This document shows positions 48,538-64,000 of a stretch of DNA of 64,000 nt, in pieces. The translations under genes were made by a program, and so were the position numbers. The notes beneath the pieces were generated by a model. It searched no databases. It was not told where the DNA came from and was given only the letters and a program-made list of their open reading frames with translations. Source of the stretch: Rotaria macrura. Its lineage: Eukaryota > Rotifera > Eurotatoria > Philodinida > Philodinidae. The DNA lies in assembly GCA_900239685.1 (NCBI GenBank), contig OENT01000512.1, forward strand, positions 1,784-65,783, given 5' to 3'. Within the stretch, counting starts at the first letter, position 1, and each line of letters begins with the position of its first letter.

Positions 48538-49892
48538 AAATGGCCTCGAATTAATAGTAGTATGTAGAAAAGTGTTCATGTAAATTGATTTTCCGTTTTT
48601 GTCTTTAGTAATTTTTATTCTTGAAAAAAAAATCAACAATTATGTCGATTTCTCTTTTGATGATCTTAGAATCAGTGAATTTAAAAAATCTAAATAAATT
48701 TTTTTAAAAATATCTGCTCATGAATCATCTTATTACAACGAACTCGATAAGAATAAATCCTGCTCGTGTTTATTGAAAATACCATTAAAATGCATTGAAT
48801 GCATACATTCTTATAATATGAAATCATTAAAATAATTTTACAATTTTATATTAGCGATTTGCAAGGAGATCATTCAAAAGTGACTATGAGTTATGAAAAA
48901 TCAATGTGTTTACATCAATAATGTATGTCATCTATTCATAGAATTATTCTCAGAATCTAACGATTCACTAGCAGAGTCAACTTAAATGCAGTGCTTTAAT
49001 TTCGAGTCTAGTACTTTAGACAGAGTTAATTTTAATTTATATTCTACTTGGATGTAAAATGGATTGTTATTTGAGAACTAGATTGATATTCACTTGAAAT
49101 ATCATTCATTAACATTATTCTAGCGGTCGAAAATTAAACTGAATAGTTATGCGAATTTGAGCATGCATACTATATGAAATCATCGTTCTTCTTATGTCTG
49201 CAAGTTTGAATCAACCATCCGAATAACTGATCGATGATTTGGTTTTACACAAATGTAAAAAAGCTTAAGAAAACAGATTATTCAAGGCAGAAAAAAAGAG
49301 CATTTTTTTATGTAAGGAAATTATTTGTTACAATGGTAGAGCATCGTTGCCAGAGTATTATAATATTGAATGTATTCAAATGAAAAGAATTTCTTTATAG
49401 ATATCTTTGCTATTGTTGATTAATGCCGAGAAAACACACATTGTCTTTTATCACATTGCATCAACACCACTTGTCATCAACTTTATATTGACTTTGTAAA
49501 AATTATTTTTTTTTCAATGTACAAAACGATATTTTACAAAGTCAAGGTAATAGATGTACCGTTGAGTTTCAAGAAAACATTTATCATCTACTATCATAAA
49601 TATCTAAAGTATGCTGAGCATCTTTTACTATAAATGATAAATAGGCATAATTACTTTAGTCAACTATATGACATAGTATGCGATATAAATTGTGCAGCAT
49701 ATTACTGATTAATGGGACGTACAAATCAATTTTACGATTGTATTTTACCACTGAATGCTTTTAAAAGTAAATGGTACGAATAAATATCTTTTGATCGATA
49801 TGTAATCATGAGAAGTTTTATTTAAGTTTTCAATTAAAAATGTTTTTACTTGGATAGTACCATTCTCATTGTTTATTTGACATATTTTCTTG
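48538..49892. other. 1.35-kb intergenic region
   Basis: AT-rich sequence between the CLC 3' end and the cysteine-rich gene; nothing recognised. Confidence 0.45.
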
Positions 49893-50285
49893 CTATAGAT
49901 GATGTATGCTAATCATCATATTTTGATACTGATTCATTTTTGATATGCCATCTCTAATTTCAACAAAACGACCGGTCGATCGATTTCGTCGACAGCATTT
50001 TTTTCCACAACAATATGAACCTGATGCACAACAATGCGTAGGACAACATACAGGATATTCTCGAAGGCAACAACCTTTTCCAGCACCACAACAAACAGGA
50101 TATTGACTGGAACAACAACTCGTTGGATCATTGGAACAACAAACATTACTCAATGCTGGACAACAACCTATTGAAAAGCAACAAGTTGAACCGGCATGTT
50201 GTGCACTACATGTAGCTTGTGTACATTGACCATTGATAGAAGAAATTCCAACGAGAATAAAAATAATGACTATGGAAAGAAACAT
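49893..50285 (-). CDS. Secreted cysteine-rich, granulin-like protein
   Basis: Choosing the second in-frame ATG gives 130 residues with a clean signal peptide (MFLSIVIIFILVGISSINGQ). The mature part is packed with Cys pairs: STCCFSIGCCP, NVCCSNDPTSCCSSQYPVCC, KGCCLREYPVCC, THCCASGSYCC and KKCC. CC pairs spaced by six or so residues with CCP and PVCC resemble the granulin fold of stacked disulfide-bonded hairpins. The repeats are more compressed than classical granulins. An upstream ATG would add 14 residues before the signal peptide, which is less likely. The last 30 residues lack Cys and may be unprocessed tail. Function (growth factor, defence peptide or lectin-like) is unknown. Confidence 0.75.
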   Translation of the reverse strand: MFLSIVIIFILVGISSINGQCTQATCSAQHAGSTCCFSIGCCPALSNVCCSNDPTSCCSSQYPVCCGAGKGCCLREYPVCCPTHCCASGSYCCGKKCCRRNRSTGRFVEIRDGISKMNQYQNMMISIHHL

Positions 50286-50875
50286 TATTTCTTGTATATT
50301 TAAAATGATATGTGATAAAGAACACACACTCTTTTATAGAGTATGTTATGAATCAGACTAAAAGATAACATTCAAATAGGTGTATGTATGACATTGAAAA
50401 TATCTTAGTGTTATTCGTAATATTTCAACAACATTTTTCATTCACATGAAAAGTAACTTGAAAGATATCAGAACTGATTCATTATATATATTATCGTAAA
50501 ATATATCTCTTAGAATTCTTGATTTTTGTAAGTGTCCTAATACAAATCAAATGATTCATTGCAGAATCACATTTTTTTTATCTTACGAATAATGAAAATG
50601 CGTACTAAGTTGATATTACATATTTTCAGCAACGCAATAATCGATAGATCAGATTATTTTTTGTTCTTATCAAGACATTCTCTGTGTTTGACTTAACTAT
50701 TGAATTACTTTCGTTTCGATTTCTTTTTTCCCGCAGCTGTCAAAATCTTGAATTAATATATGCAAATATGATTTAGAGATTCATTCATCTGAAAATTTGA
50801 ATCATAAAATGTGTTAAAAAAACAATAGAAAACCAGTGTTGATTAATTCCAATTGACTCGACGACGACCATAAAA
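50286..50875. promoter_or_regulatory. Spacer upstream of cysteine-rich gene
   Basis: No gene is recognised; it must hold the promoter of the cysteine-rich gene and the 3' end of the trichoplein gene. Confidence 0.4.
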
Positions 50876-53800
50876 CTAAATGAATAATTTTCTAGTAGAC
50901 ATATTTCTATTAATAATAATCATTACTTTAGTGTCAACAGTTTTAGAAGTATTGAGAGTTTGTGATTTATCTAAGAACTCTGGCACTTGCTTTTTATCAA
51001 CAGATTTGATCGTATCTTGTTTGTCGAAGTCCGATTGGGATAGTAATTGCTCTTGCTCTGCAATCGATATCTTCAGTAAAAAAAAACAGTCTTTGAATGA
51101 CTGATAATGAAATGAAAAAACTAAGGATAATTACTGATCTAGATTGATCATGTTTTTTCTTCTCTTTTTCTGTTGCTTGTTTTTGTTGTTCAACTAAATC
51201 ATATCGTCTTGTTTGTTCCATATCAGCAATAAGTGTTTTCTGTCTTTCATAGATTTCTTGATGTCTTTCTTGGAATGCTTGTAATTTTTCCATGAATTGT
51301 TCTCGTCGTTCATTGATTATAAGACGAAGTAATTTTTCACGTGATTCTTTTTCATGATTCCATTCATGTTGACGAGTAGACCATTGTTTAGAAATTTCTT
51401 CTCTTACGAACAGTAATATGCAATATTAATAGTAAACTAGTTTTCCTAATTTACACTTACTGGAACATTCCATCAAGTTCATGTTCTCTTTCTTTTTCTA
51501 ATTTCATTTGTTGCTCGAACTGTTTTAACGCATGGAAAGCTTTTTTACTTAATGGTTCGCGTACTTCTAAATGACTTTCATTATCAACATGAGCAATTGA
51601 TCCAAGAATTTTCATATCTAATTCCTAAGAAAATAAGCATCGTCAAATATGTAGTTCAAGATTATGATGGTGTATAACCAACCAATAGTTCTTGGATTTC
51701 TTTTGCTCGTTTCTGAAATTTAGCTTTGTGCTGTCGAAGAAGTTGACGTCTGAAGACGAAGAAAATCGTATTTGAATAAAATCATTCGTAGAAGAAGAAA
51801 AAATCGAAACTCTTAGTACTAATCATAAACTATCTTCCTCTTCGAAATAAGTTGTATTGATTCAAAATATAGATCATTCATAATAGAAGATACGATGTTA
51901 AATTTGCAATGTAGAATGCATGTGGCAAAGTTGGATACATGAAATTCTATGAAGACACAATCTAGACGAAACAACAATCAACGAAACTATCTTGTTTGAA
52001 GCTGCTCGAATTAGAATCAAGAGGATGTTTTTCATTTGAATTTCATCAGTTTTCTGAAATTAACAGAAGGAGATTGTTTATCCTATCAACTATTAATATT
52101 TTCTCGTTCCTAAAGTAAAGGTTGTACCATATAGAACAAGAAAACCGATAATCTGAGAATCACTCTCAGAATTTCCTTTTCTCTTGATAACAATAGCGAT
52201 TATATCTAGCTTACTTGATTTTCATGCTGGAAAAAATCGATTATTATTGATTAGTTCATAAAATAGTGCTAGAATGTCTCTTTAAATATTTCTTTGGTTC
52301 AAATTTGTTGAGAAAAAGATATTAATTGAATGAAGACAGATCATTTTTCAGACACTTCTATTAAAAATGGTATTGAGCAGCAAATGTACAATTTCAACGA
52401 ATAGGAATGAAGGAAGGATCTGTCCTATAAGGTTTTTGTAAAATCTTCATCGTTGGATTGTCTTTTGTTTATTTGTGAAACAATACTATTTAACTGAGAT
52501 TAGTTTGAATGGTAAGATTTGCATGCGTTGTGCCAATGATAGTACTGTCGTTGATGCGTCTTCGTGGACTGAATGCACAAAATAGTCACATATATACATC
52601 TGCTCTAATGACTGCGGAGTAGGAGATGGAGGTGAATAGCACGACAGTACTGTTTAGGACGAATAGCATCATGGAAAAAGTACTTCTGTGTACAGATGAA
52701 TGCGATAAAATTTCGAATTCCATTCTCAATCAGTTAAAAGAAATTCGTCTGTATATCATGCAGAAAGATCTATATGATACTGAATACCAAAACAAAGTAT
52801 TAATCTACACGTTCATCATCATCATCGGCAGATTTAGTAGTTTAGATTTTTGGAAATCGAAAAAATTTCTATTTCTTTGTATTAGAATCGGTTCACATAG
52901 CTCTTTCTCTCTTTGTCCATGTGACTCGTTGTCATTGACTTGTTAATCTGAGTCATCATCAACTTTACTTATACTTAAATCATCTCACTGAGTCAGCTTT
53001 GTTGCTCTCTCTCTCTCTCTGTGTGTGTGTTAGAAAAAGGATTCTATTCGCCACTAGTAGGGTCGTTTATCTCTTTACTTATTTTCCTGACATTCAGTTA
53101 CCTAGACATTTAACTGCACGAGAAGAAAAAATTGAAATAAACCTACCCATCATCTTTCTGAACATGACATTTTTCTAATTGTTTTCTTTCTTCTTCATAT
53201 TGATCTAATTCGTTTTGCTGTATACAAAGAAGTTCTTCCGCTTGTTTTAACGTTTCCGACTAAAATGAAATATTTGTAATTCTCTCATTAAAAAAAACGT
53301 GAAAATTAATAAGCATGAATAAGAACCTCATCTTCCTTTTGCTTGAATTCATCCATTTGCTGTTGTAAAATCATTTTCAGTTGCTGAATTCTATGTATTC
53401 GTTTATTTTCATCGTACTCTTCTTGGTTACCTCGTCCATATACACGTCTCTGTGATTCTTCTGAGTATTCGAAGTCATCTTGTTGTTTGTTTCTTTGATG
53501 GTATTGTGTTGGCCGACATTCAAGTTGTAGATTTTCTAGCCTTTGGTGTTCTGTCGAACCTAACTTTAAATCATTGATTGTCCATGGTTGATGCAACATG
53601 TCATCAGAGATTAGTTGATGTTCTTTGTCACGAGATGAGTAAAGAGAATCCCCACCAATTCTCAATTGAGGCATTGATTCACGTGAAGATTGCCGTTTTG
53701 ACATCAATTCATTCTTTTTTATGTAGAAAAGAGAAATTTTATTCATCGAAGCTAGAAAACAATTCTTACCTCATATTTCGTTTTTTCAGATTCTAGAATA

Positions 53801-54158
53801 GTAGATAGATGACTTCGACGTTGTTGAAGGCCTTTTAATTTGTCTTGCTTTTCTTGTTCGATACGAAGTGCATCCTCACTTTACGTAAAATGTTTTAGCA
53901 ATTTAAACCAAATGAATTAATATGAACTTACCTTAATGTGCCCGATATAGGTGATATTATTTGGCTATGCACAGAATTATATCGAGTTTTTGCATTGATA
54001 TTGTTACTTGTTGTTGGCTTGTCGATACTAAAGACTAAATCATTAGCATCCTTCTATCGATTCGTGAATCTTTACTTATTTTCTGTTTCAATATCTTGTT
54101 GTCTTTTGATTAGTTGTGATGGTGCTGCTAGATGTTTAGGTGTTGACTGAGAATACAT
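50876..54158 (-). CDS. TCHP: Trichoplein-like keratin filament-binding / centriolar protein
   Basis: Nine exons (54158-54076, 54027-53932, 53878-53770, 53713-53327, 53259-53147, 51749-51683, 51624-51461, 51402-51135, 51070-50876) give 493 residues, against 498 in human. Every junction keeps frame. From about residue 215 the order of blocks follows trichoplein: EELLCIQQNELDQYEEERKQ, then GRQLLRQHKAKFQKRAKEIQ, then EEISKQWSTRQHEWNHEKES, then RREQFMEKLQAFQERHQEIY and TLIADMEQTRRYDL. This is the TPH coiled-coil domain. Trichoplein binds keratin and ninein, supports subdistal appendages and restrains cilium assembly. The N-terminal 200 residues are weakly conserved and Gln/Ser-rich. Intron 5 is 1.4 kb and includes an unrelated plus-strand open frame. 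One donor is atypical (GTTGGT after exon 6). Confidence 0.85.
52626..52946 (+). CDS. Possible nested open frame in trichoplein intron 5
   Basis: An ATG-led frame on the opposite strand encodes 106 residues. The first 60 (EVNSTTVLFRTNSIMEKVLL, then DKISNSILNQLKEIRLYIMQ) look like a real amphipathic helical protein; the last 40 look like read-through into intron-like sequence after a possible GTATTA donor. I could not find a following exon. It could be a nested small gene or chance. Confidence 0.2.
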   Translation: MEVNSTTVLFRTNSIMEKVLLCTDECDKISNSILNQLKEIRLYIMQKDLYDTEYQNKVLIYTFIIIIGRFSSLDFWKSKKFLFLCIRIGSHSSFSLCPCDSLSLTC

Positions 54159-56328
54159 TGTTGGAAGTACCATTTCTCGAGTATGATCAATATTCAATTT
54201 TAGACTGGTTCTAAAGCCATAAAATCTTACTTAACTATGACAGTATCCTTCGCCAAGCATGTGGCTACCATTATAATTACAAGACATTATTAAAAATAAT
54301 TATTACCGTACGAATTTTGTTTTAGAATTAGTTCTAACATATAATTTACTATGAAATGAATAAATATATAATCTCTTTAGAGAGAGATGGCGTTAGTTTT
54401 TGATGAATTGAACTGGAATGCATATATCGCATATGATATCTCATATCTACTGACGTTCTATATTTTAATTGTGTTTAAATTCCTTTATATTTTCTCTAAA
54501 AAGCCTTCTGTCATATGTTTCATTTAAAAACTAAATATTTTTATGCGACATTGATTATGATTATAAGTAGATGCAGATATAATATCTCCTCCTGTATATG
54601 AATTCTTTCACTTTTGACTATTTCAATGGATAAGATGCCACCATTTGTGCAGAGATGAGTTTTTAAAAATCTTACAGCAATTCGTCATACACTCAACATC
54701 TTTTGCTATTGAAATTCAATCTTCTATGAAAACTATATACACAATGTTACGAGAAGTTTGTATCTGAGTACTAATTATTCGAGTAATCTTGAATTAGTTG
54801 CCAAAAACAAATATGAAATACACAAAGATTTTTCATTTTTGACAATCTGAAAATACCAATCATAAGTATACATCAAATTTCTACCAGTGCGATTGTCTCT
54901 AGATAATATAGTTCAAAAACTTGAAATTTCTTCATTGGAAACATTCGTTGACAATCTAAGTCATGGTTGAAGAGAGACAAATGAACTTGCATCTAACCGA
55001 TGATTTACGAAAGATTCGATCAATGAACAGATATGACTAGTCTACGTCGAAAAAGTGTCATCCGAAACATCGCCTAAGATACGAGAACAGTATCACTACT
55101 TCTTAAATACAATAAAAATGACATTTGAACGGATACATGTAGTATTTTGACAACAGAAACTAGCAGTGTGCAAGTAGAAAATGATTTTACTAAAAATGCA
55201 CCAGAATTTTCGACATGAAGACAGTACTCAAAATGTGTTCTTAAGACAAGTTGAATTTTTCGCCGATGTATGTAGAAAAACTTTTCGCACCTTCGACAAG
55301 TATACCATGTAAATTTATAAGAAATGAAGTTTTACTTGCGAGTTCTCGAGAGAAAATTGCACTTGAATAACACTCGAAATAGTTCTCTAACATGTTCGCG
55401 CCTGCGGCATTTGTTATGAAGACAGTCGTTCAAAATGCATTTAAAATTCACAAAAGTTGATGACCTTTTATGCAAATTTTACGATTTTATGAAATGAAAA
55501 TGTTTTTTTTTATAACGGATTACAAAAAAGTGTCCACTTTTTTTGTCGTTTCTTTATTGTTTTCAAAAAAGAAAAAGAAAATTTCTTTCAAAACTAAGAG
55601 TCAATGAAACTTTGATTCATGAAAATAAAGAACAACACGTGTGTAATGCAATGGATTATAGTTATGAAATACCACTTTACTATCGATTGAGAATTTTTTA
55701 CTACTATGATATGTTTTCTAAACTATGTAAGATGATAAACTGAATTAAATGGATGTATAAATATAAGTGAAGTTACGATGGTTTAAAATCTTTCGAAGAC
55801 AATGTTCTTTCTCTTCTAATGATCAGCTGAGATAGCAAGGTGTTTTGTCGAAATAATTTTCTTACTGAAAATTATTATCTTGATTATTATCGAGTGAAAT
55901 GTGACTAATACGCCTATCGGAAGTATGATTTAATAAATATCAGCTGTTCAACGCTATCATAGACGGAGAAGTAAAAAAAAATCTTGCACTTGAAACTCAT
56001 ACGTATTATTTTCATCTCAAACATACTTGAATTCCATGAAATAAATTTTCCTTTTTTTTCTTTTAATATGTTTGATCTTCAAGTTCGTCACAGCCGTGAA
56101 TTGTTTTCATAGTAATCTAACACTGAATATTTGCTCAGTACTTTTAGTGTTAAATAGTATTATTTATTTCCATTAGCTATTTGTTCATACTTGTTTCGTC
56201 TGGATTGAAATACAACGAATAAAAATAATCAAAAGTACACAAGAAAAAAAAACAAATAATTATTTCTATGTGAGAACAAAAAGAAAGAAGAACAAAATCG
56301 TTCAATAGAAATCATATCTAACTGATAT
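54159..56328. other. 2.2-kb AT-rich intergenic stretch
   Basis: It lies between the trichoplein start and the end of the STXBP4-like gene, both on the minus strand. No gene is recognised. Confidence 0.45.
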
Positions 56329-58414
56329 TTAAATGCGTTGTTGATATTTCTTATTCAATTGAATAGAAGTATCATGACTGTTGTCTGTATAGTTCAACTG
56401 TGATAATTTTTGTTGCTGTTCATATTCATATTTAAGTTGTAATAGAACGTGTTGATCTCTAGATTGATTAACGTAAATAGATAAACAATTGAATAATTTT
56501 TGTATTAACTCATGATTCGCTCTTATTTGTCTTAATTGATTAACTTCATTCGATTTATATTGCTTCAGTTGTTCATAAACGAATTTCAGTAAATCTTCGT
56601 ATTCGATTTCAACTTGTTCTGATAGACGTTGTGATTTTTCACAGGTTATTATCTTATGTTGAAGTTCATCGATTTTAGAACGAAACAACGCTATTTCACG
56701 ATGAAGATCAATCACAAGTTTATTATCATTCGTAGTTGCTGATGGTTTAGATGGAGAATAAAATGGTAATAGGAGATTGATACGTTCACCAAGAAGAACA
56801 CTACATTGACGTTCGAAATCCTTTAATGTTATTCGACCATCTAGAGAATAGAAGCAATATAAACTAGTATTTCAGTTTTTTTACTTGCGTAAATGCATTC
56901 AAGATTTATAAAGAAATAAAGCAATATGTTCAACGATCATTGTTTCATTCGTTTTTCGAAATTTTAGTTTTAAGATGTGAAAAATCTATTTGATTTCGTG
57001 TACACATGAAATCTTGCAGCGTTTCGTTCAATCGGCGCAGTGAAGAAATGTAAGTGAATTCTGATTATTTTCTCTACGAGCTAAGGTAGCAATCGATCTT
57101 CGGCTAATCTTCCTCTCTACATACGTGTACTTCGAAAAAATCCACCACACGAGAAAAAAAATATATATAATAAAATAATACTAGATATGAAAGAAGATAG
57201 ACCAAAGTTTTTGCTCATGCTCTCAGTGACCTCCCCTTTGACATCTATAAACCATCATATTCCTTTAATCAATAATTTCATGTCGAAGCTCTCAATGAGA
57301 ATGTTCCAGACTCAAAGAACCTTTTTACGATACAGAATTAAGTAAAGACATTGAAATTCTTCATTACTATCAATTAGAAATCAACATGTCCACGATTGTC
57401 AGAAACCGAAATTTTTTTCCTTAATAACCAATGAAATGTTTTCTTACATTTGATATTGAAAAAGAACTATATACGACCAAGTATAACCTACTTATTTCGT
57501 ATTTCATATAATTATTATATTTGAAAGAATCCATTGAATTTTTGTTCATCTGAATTTTTCGAATATAAGTCTAATTTTAAAGACGATAAAAAGTCAACTC
57601 AAAACAATAATCATAAAAAGCAAGAATAGTTTTATACCTTTATTCGTCTGTAATAACTGTTGAATAAATTGTATTTCTCGTCTTTGAGCATTCAATAGTA
57701 ATTTTGGATAGATTTTCTTTAATAAATCCACAAGATCCATTACTTTAAATCTTGAATTTAGCAAAGATTGCAGAGCATCATGTGAAACGTCAAGTCCAAT
57801 TAAGAGTTGATCATTTCTTATATCTTGGTCTTGATCAAATTTATTTTCGAGCAAAAAATTCATCGCATTATATCGATGTTGTTGTCGCTGTAGTTCTTGT
57901 TGATGTTTTCGAGTTGATCGTCGCATTTGAACTTCAGCTTCTGCTGTTAGACTTCTATTATGGGTACTATGTTTACTTTTATTGAAGCTAAAATTAAGAT
58001 TTCGATGAATATCATCATCATCGTCAGTTGATTTGTCTTCATATAGTAATTGCTGATATTCATGTGATGACAGAGGTGGAAGAAAATGTTGAACGTGAAG
58101 GTGAACTTGATTTGTTGCTGCTGCAGAACGAAGGATATTAACAGCGTGCTTACGATTAATGCCTATAGTTGTCTCATCATTTATCGATAGTATTTGATCG
58201 CCAACCTAAAATAATAAAATCATTCGGAAATTTTCCGTTTATCCTATAGAAATGAATTTACTTTTAATCTTCCATCAGCTTGTGCTAATCCATCATCGAG
58301 TAATTCTTTTATATAAATACCTGATTTATTTGTAGCTCGTTTAGAACCTAAAACTCGTATTCCAAGTCCAGCACGAGTATTGGAATAAACAATCAATTCG
58401 TCTGTTTTTATCAT
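56329..58414 (-). CDS. STXBP4: STXBP4-like PDZ and coiled-coil protein
   Basis: Three exons (58414-58262, 58205-57638, 56840-56329) give 410 residues. An N-terminal PDZ domain (about 6-90) has the GLGI carboxylate-binding loop at residues 16-19 and the ADGRLKVGDQILSINDETTIG block. A degenerate EF-hand-like pair follows (FKVMDLVDLLKKIYPKLLLN, then DGRITLKDFERQCSVLL), in the same place as in vertebrate syntaxin-binding protein 4. A long coiled coil (about 280-370) with SQRLSEQVEIEYEDLLKFVY completes it, also as in STXBP4. The C-terminal WW domain of the vertebrate protein (human ~550 residues) is absent; the frame ends soon after the coiled coil with LNKKYQQRI. STXBP4 controls syntaxin-4 binding and p63 stability in mammals; the role here is inferred. 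Intron 2 is about 800 bases. Confidence 0.8.
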
Positions 58415-59700
58415 TGGAATTAAAATACAAATAAAGATATTAGCGATGAGGAGAAAAATATACCATTGTGGTTCATATATGCTATGCTAATGTCAACCTT
58501 GAATGCATCCATACAATAGAAGAAATAGAGAGACCGAGGGAGAGAGAAAGAGCGGGGGAAAGTCATTGTTGAATCGAAAATCAATCATTTTCGTAGTTAT
58601 TTCAATTTTCATAGGATATAAAAACATGCAATCATATTTGTTCTAGACAATTCATTCATTCATTTTATTCGAACTCAATCTTATACTCACTATCAACAAA
58701 CAATTTTAGAACAATGAGTGACATCTCTTTATCCGATTGTAACAGTTATTCGCTATTAATTACATATTTCAATACATTTCATTTATTCGAACATAAAACA
58801 TATCAAGTCTATCGATAGAATTGCGTGTACATGTAAAACATCATTTTAACTGTTTTGCAATTAATACATTTCCCATCATATGAAAGTCCAGAAAATTATT
58901 GTATTCCAATGAGAAACATCGATGAAGTTTTTAATAAATCATCTTTGAATATCTTAATAAGGATACAACATCATACACTACAGTTTAACACAATTATCTT
59001 GTATGTGTATTTAAAATTGACAAGGAAATAAATAATCTCTGAAGAATTCGCCTATAAGTCTACCCTATCTAGGCTAGATTCTTTACAAAAGAATTTTTCT
59101 CAGAAAAATTTCAATAAAAATCTGTAAGTTTTATTGAAATTTCCTAAGCCCGATACTATTTCAAGTTAAGTATGTCAATAGTAATTCGTTTTATCAATTA
59201 TGTAAATTATCTTTTCATGTGAGATAAAATGTTGTCTATTATACTGAAAATATTATATTTAAGTCGAGTTTGTTGACCTTTATAGCTATCGTTGGTTGTG
59301 ATTCAATGTATTCAACGAGAGCAATGACTTAAAGTATAATAGAACAGTGGGTTCTTTGCAAGAAATATTAAACTCTAAAAACAACAGAATGAAAAAAAAA
59401 GAGGTCACTCGACGACAAGATATATCATTGTATAACAAATACACATGATTGGTGAAGATATATATATATATGCAACAGCCAAAAGTTAACATCAATGAAT
59501 CATCCTTGGTATAAAGCAAATTTATACTAGTACACACACCCACACCACACGACTGGTATATATATATATATATATATATATATACGCGTGTATGATCCGT
59601 ATTACGCATTTGTCTGAAGTCGCACACGCAAATTTTTTGTTCTTGTAATTTTCTTGTTTATATTCTACTTTGAGATTCCATTCGATTCAATAGTCGAACA
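58415..59700. promoter_or_regulatory. Divergent promoter region, STXBP4-like / AMPK alpha
   Basis: The region separates two divergent start codons. It is AT-rich and includes a (TA)n run at about 59557-59584, about 120 bases before the AMPK alpha ATG. No named motif is recognised. Confidence 0.45.
59557..59584 (+). repeat. (TA)n microsatellite
   Basis: Fourteen TA units in a row lie upstream of the AMPK alpha gene. Confidence 0.9.

Positions 59701-64000
<4,300 letters not shown>

Noticed and set aside
53938-54150. Hydrophobic plus-strand frame that looks like a membrane protein
   Set aside because: It is antisense to trichoplein exons 1-2; the minus-strand exons join in frame with seven further exons.
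57752-57985. Valine- and leucine-rich plus-strand frame
   Set aside because: It is antisense to exon 2 of the STXBP4-like gene.

Overview
The window reads as nuclear DNA of a small invertebrate, most likely a bdelloid rotifer (inference). It is AT-rich. Most introns are 45-70 bases long with GT..AG ends. The conserved genes are clearly animal: FZR1, RBBP9, a CLC-3/4/5 antiporter, trichoplein, an STXBP4-like protein and AMPK alpha. The first gene is an NHL-repeat protein of a style I know to be abundant in bdelloids. Single N bases at 230, 7893 and 39835 mark unresolved assembly positions.

Region 1-8.8 kb is accessory and rich in repeats. It holds AT-rich hAT-type MITEs (one tandem dimer with a perfect 8-bp target duplication), a foldback element with MULE transposase remnants, the NHL-repeat gene, a GA-rich tract, a ~180-bp tandem satellite and a 3.1-kb element with ~200-bp inverted ends. 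That last element contains an internal duplication and a nested 339-bp MITE.

Region 9-16 kb holds a minus-strand multi-exon gene with an HELGH zinc-peptidase motif, a poorly resolved 4-kb stretch, and an intronless peroxiredoxin-like AhpC/TSA gene. Region 16-33.6 kb carries FZR1 (5 exons), RBBP9 (2 exons), an LRR-like remnant, a small coiled-coil gene, a large KY-type transglutaminase-like gene whose catalytic Cys is replaced by Ala, and an NmrA-like dehydrogenase-fold gene.

Region 34-38 kb is a second transposon cluster: another copy of the 339-bp MITE, a decayed Helitron/PIF1-like helicase, and a 1.53-kb hAT-type element with a perfect 8-bp target duplication. Region 38.6-64 kb is host gene territory: a B-box/coiled-coil gene, a nine-exon CLC antiporter with a hAT-type MITE in intron 6, a granulin-like secreted cysteine-rich protein, trichoplein (9 exons), STXBP4-like (3 exons) and AMPK alpha (17 exons seen, cut by the window end).

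The genes do not form a pathway. FZR1 (cell-cycle ubiquitination), AMPK alpha (energy sensing), trichoplein (centriole and keratin) and CLC (endosomal acidification) are ordinary single-copy-type eukaryotic functions. The most unusual contents are the KY-like pseudoenzyme with a predicted lipid-anchored N-terminus, the HELGH gene, the MULE foldback element and the nested 3.1-kb element.
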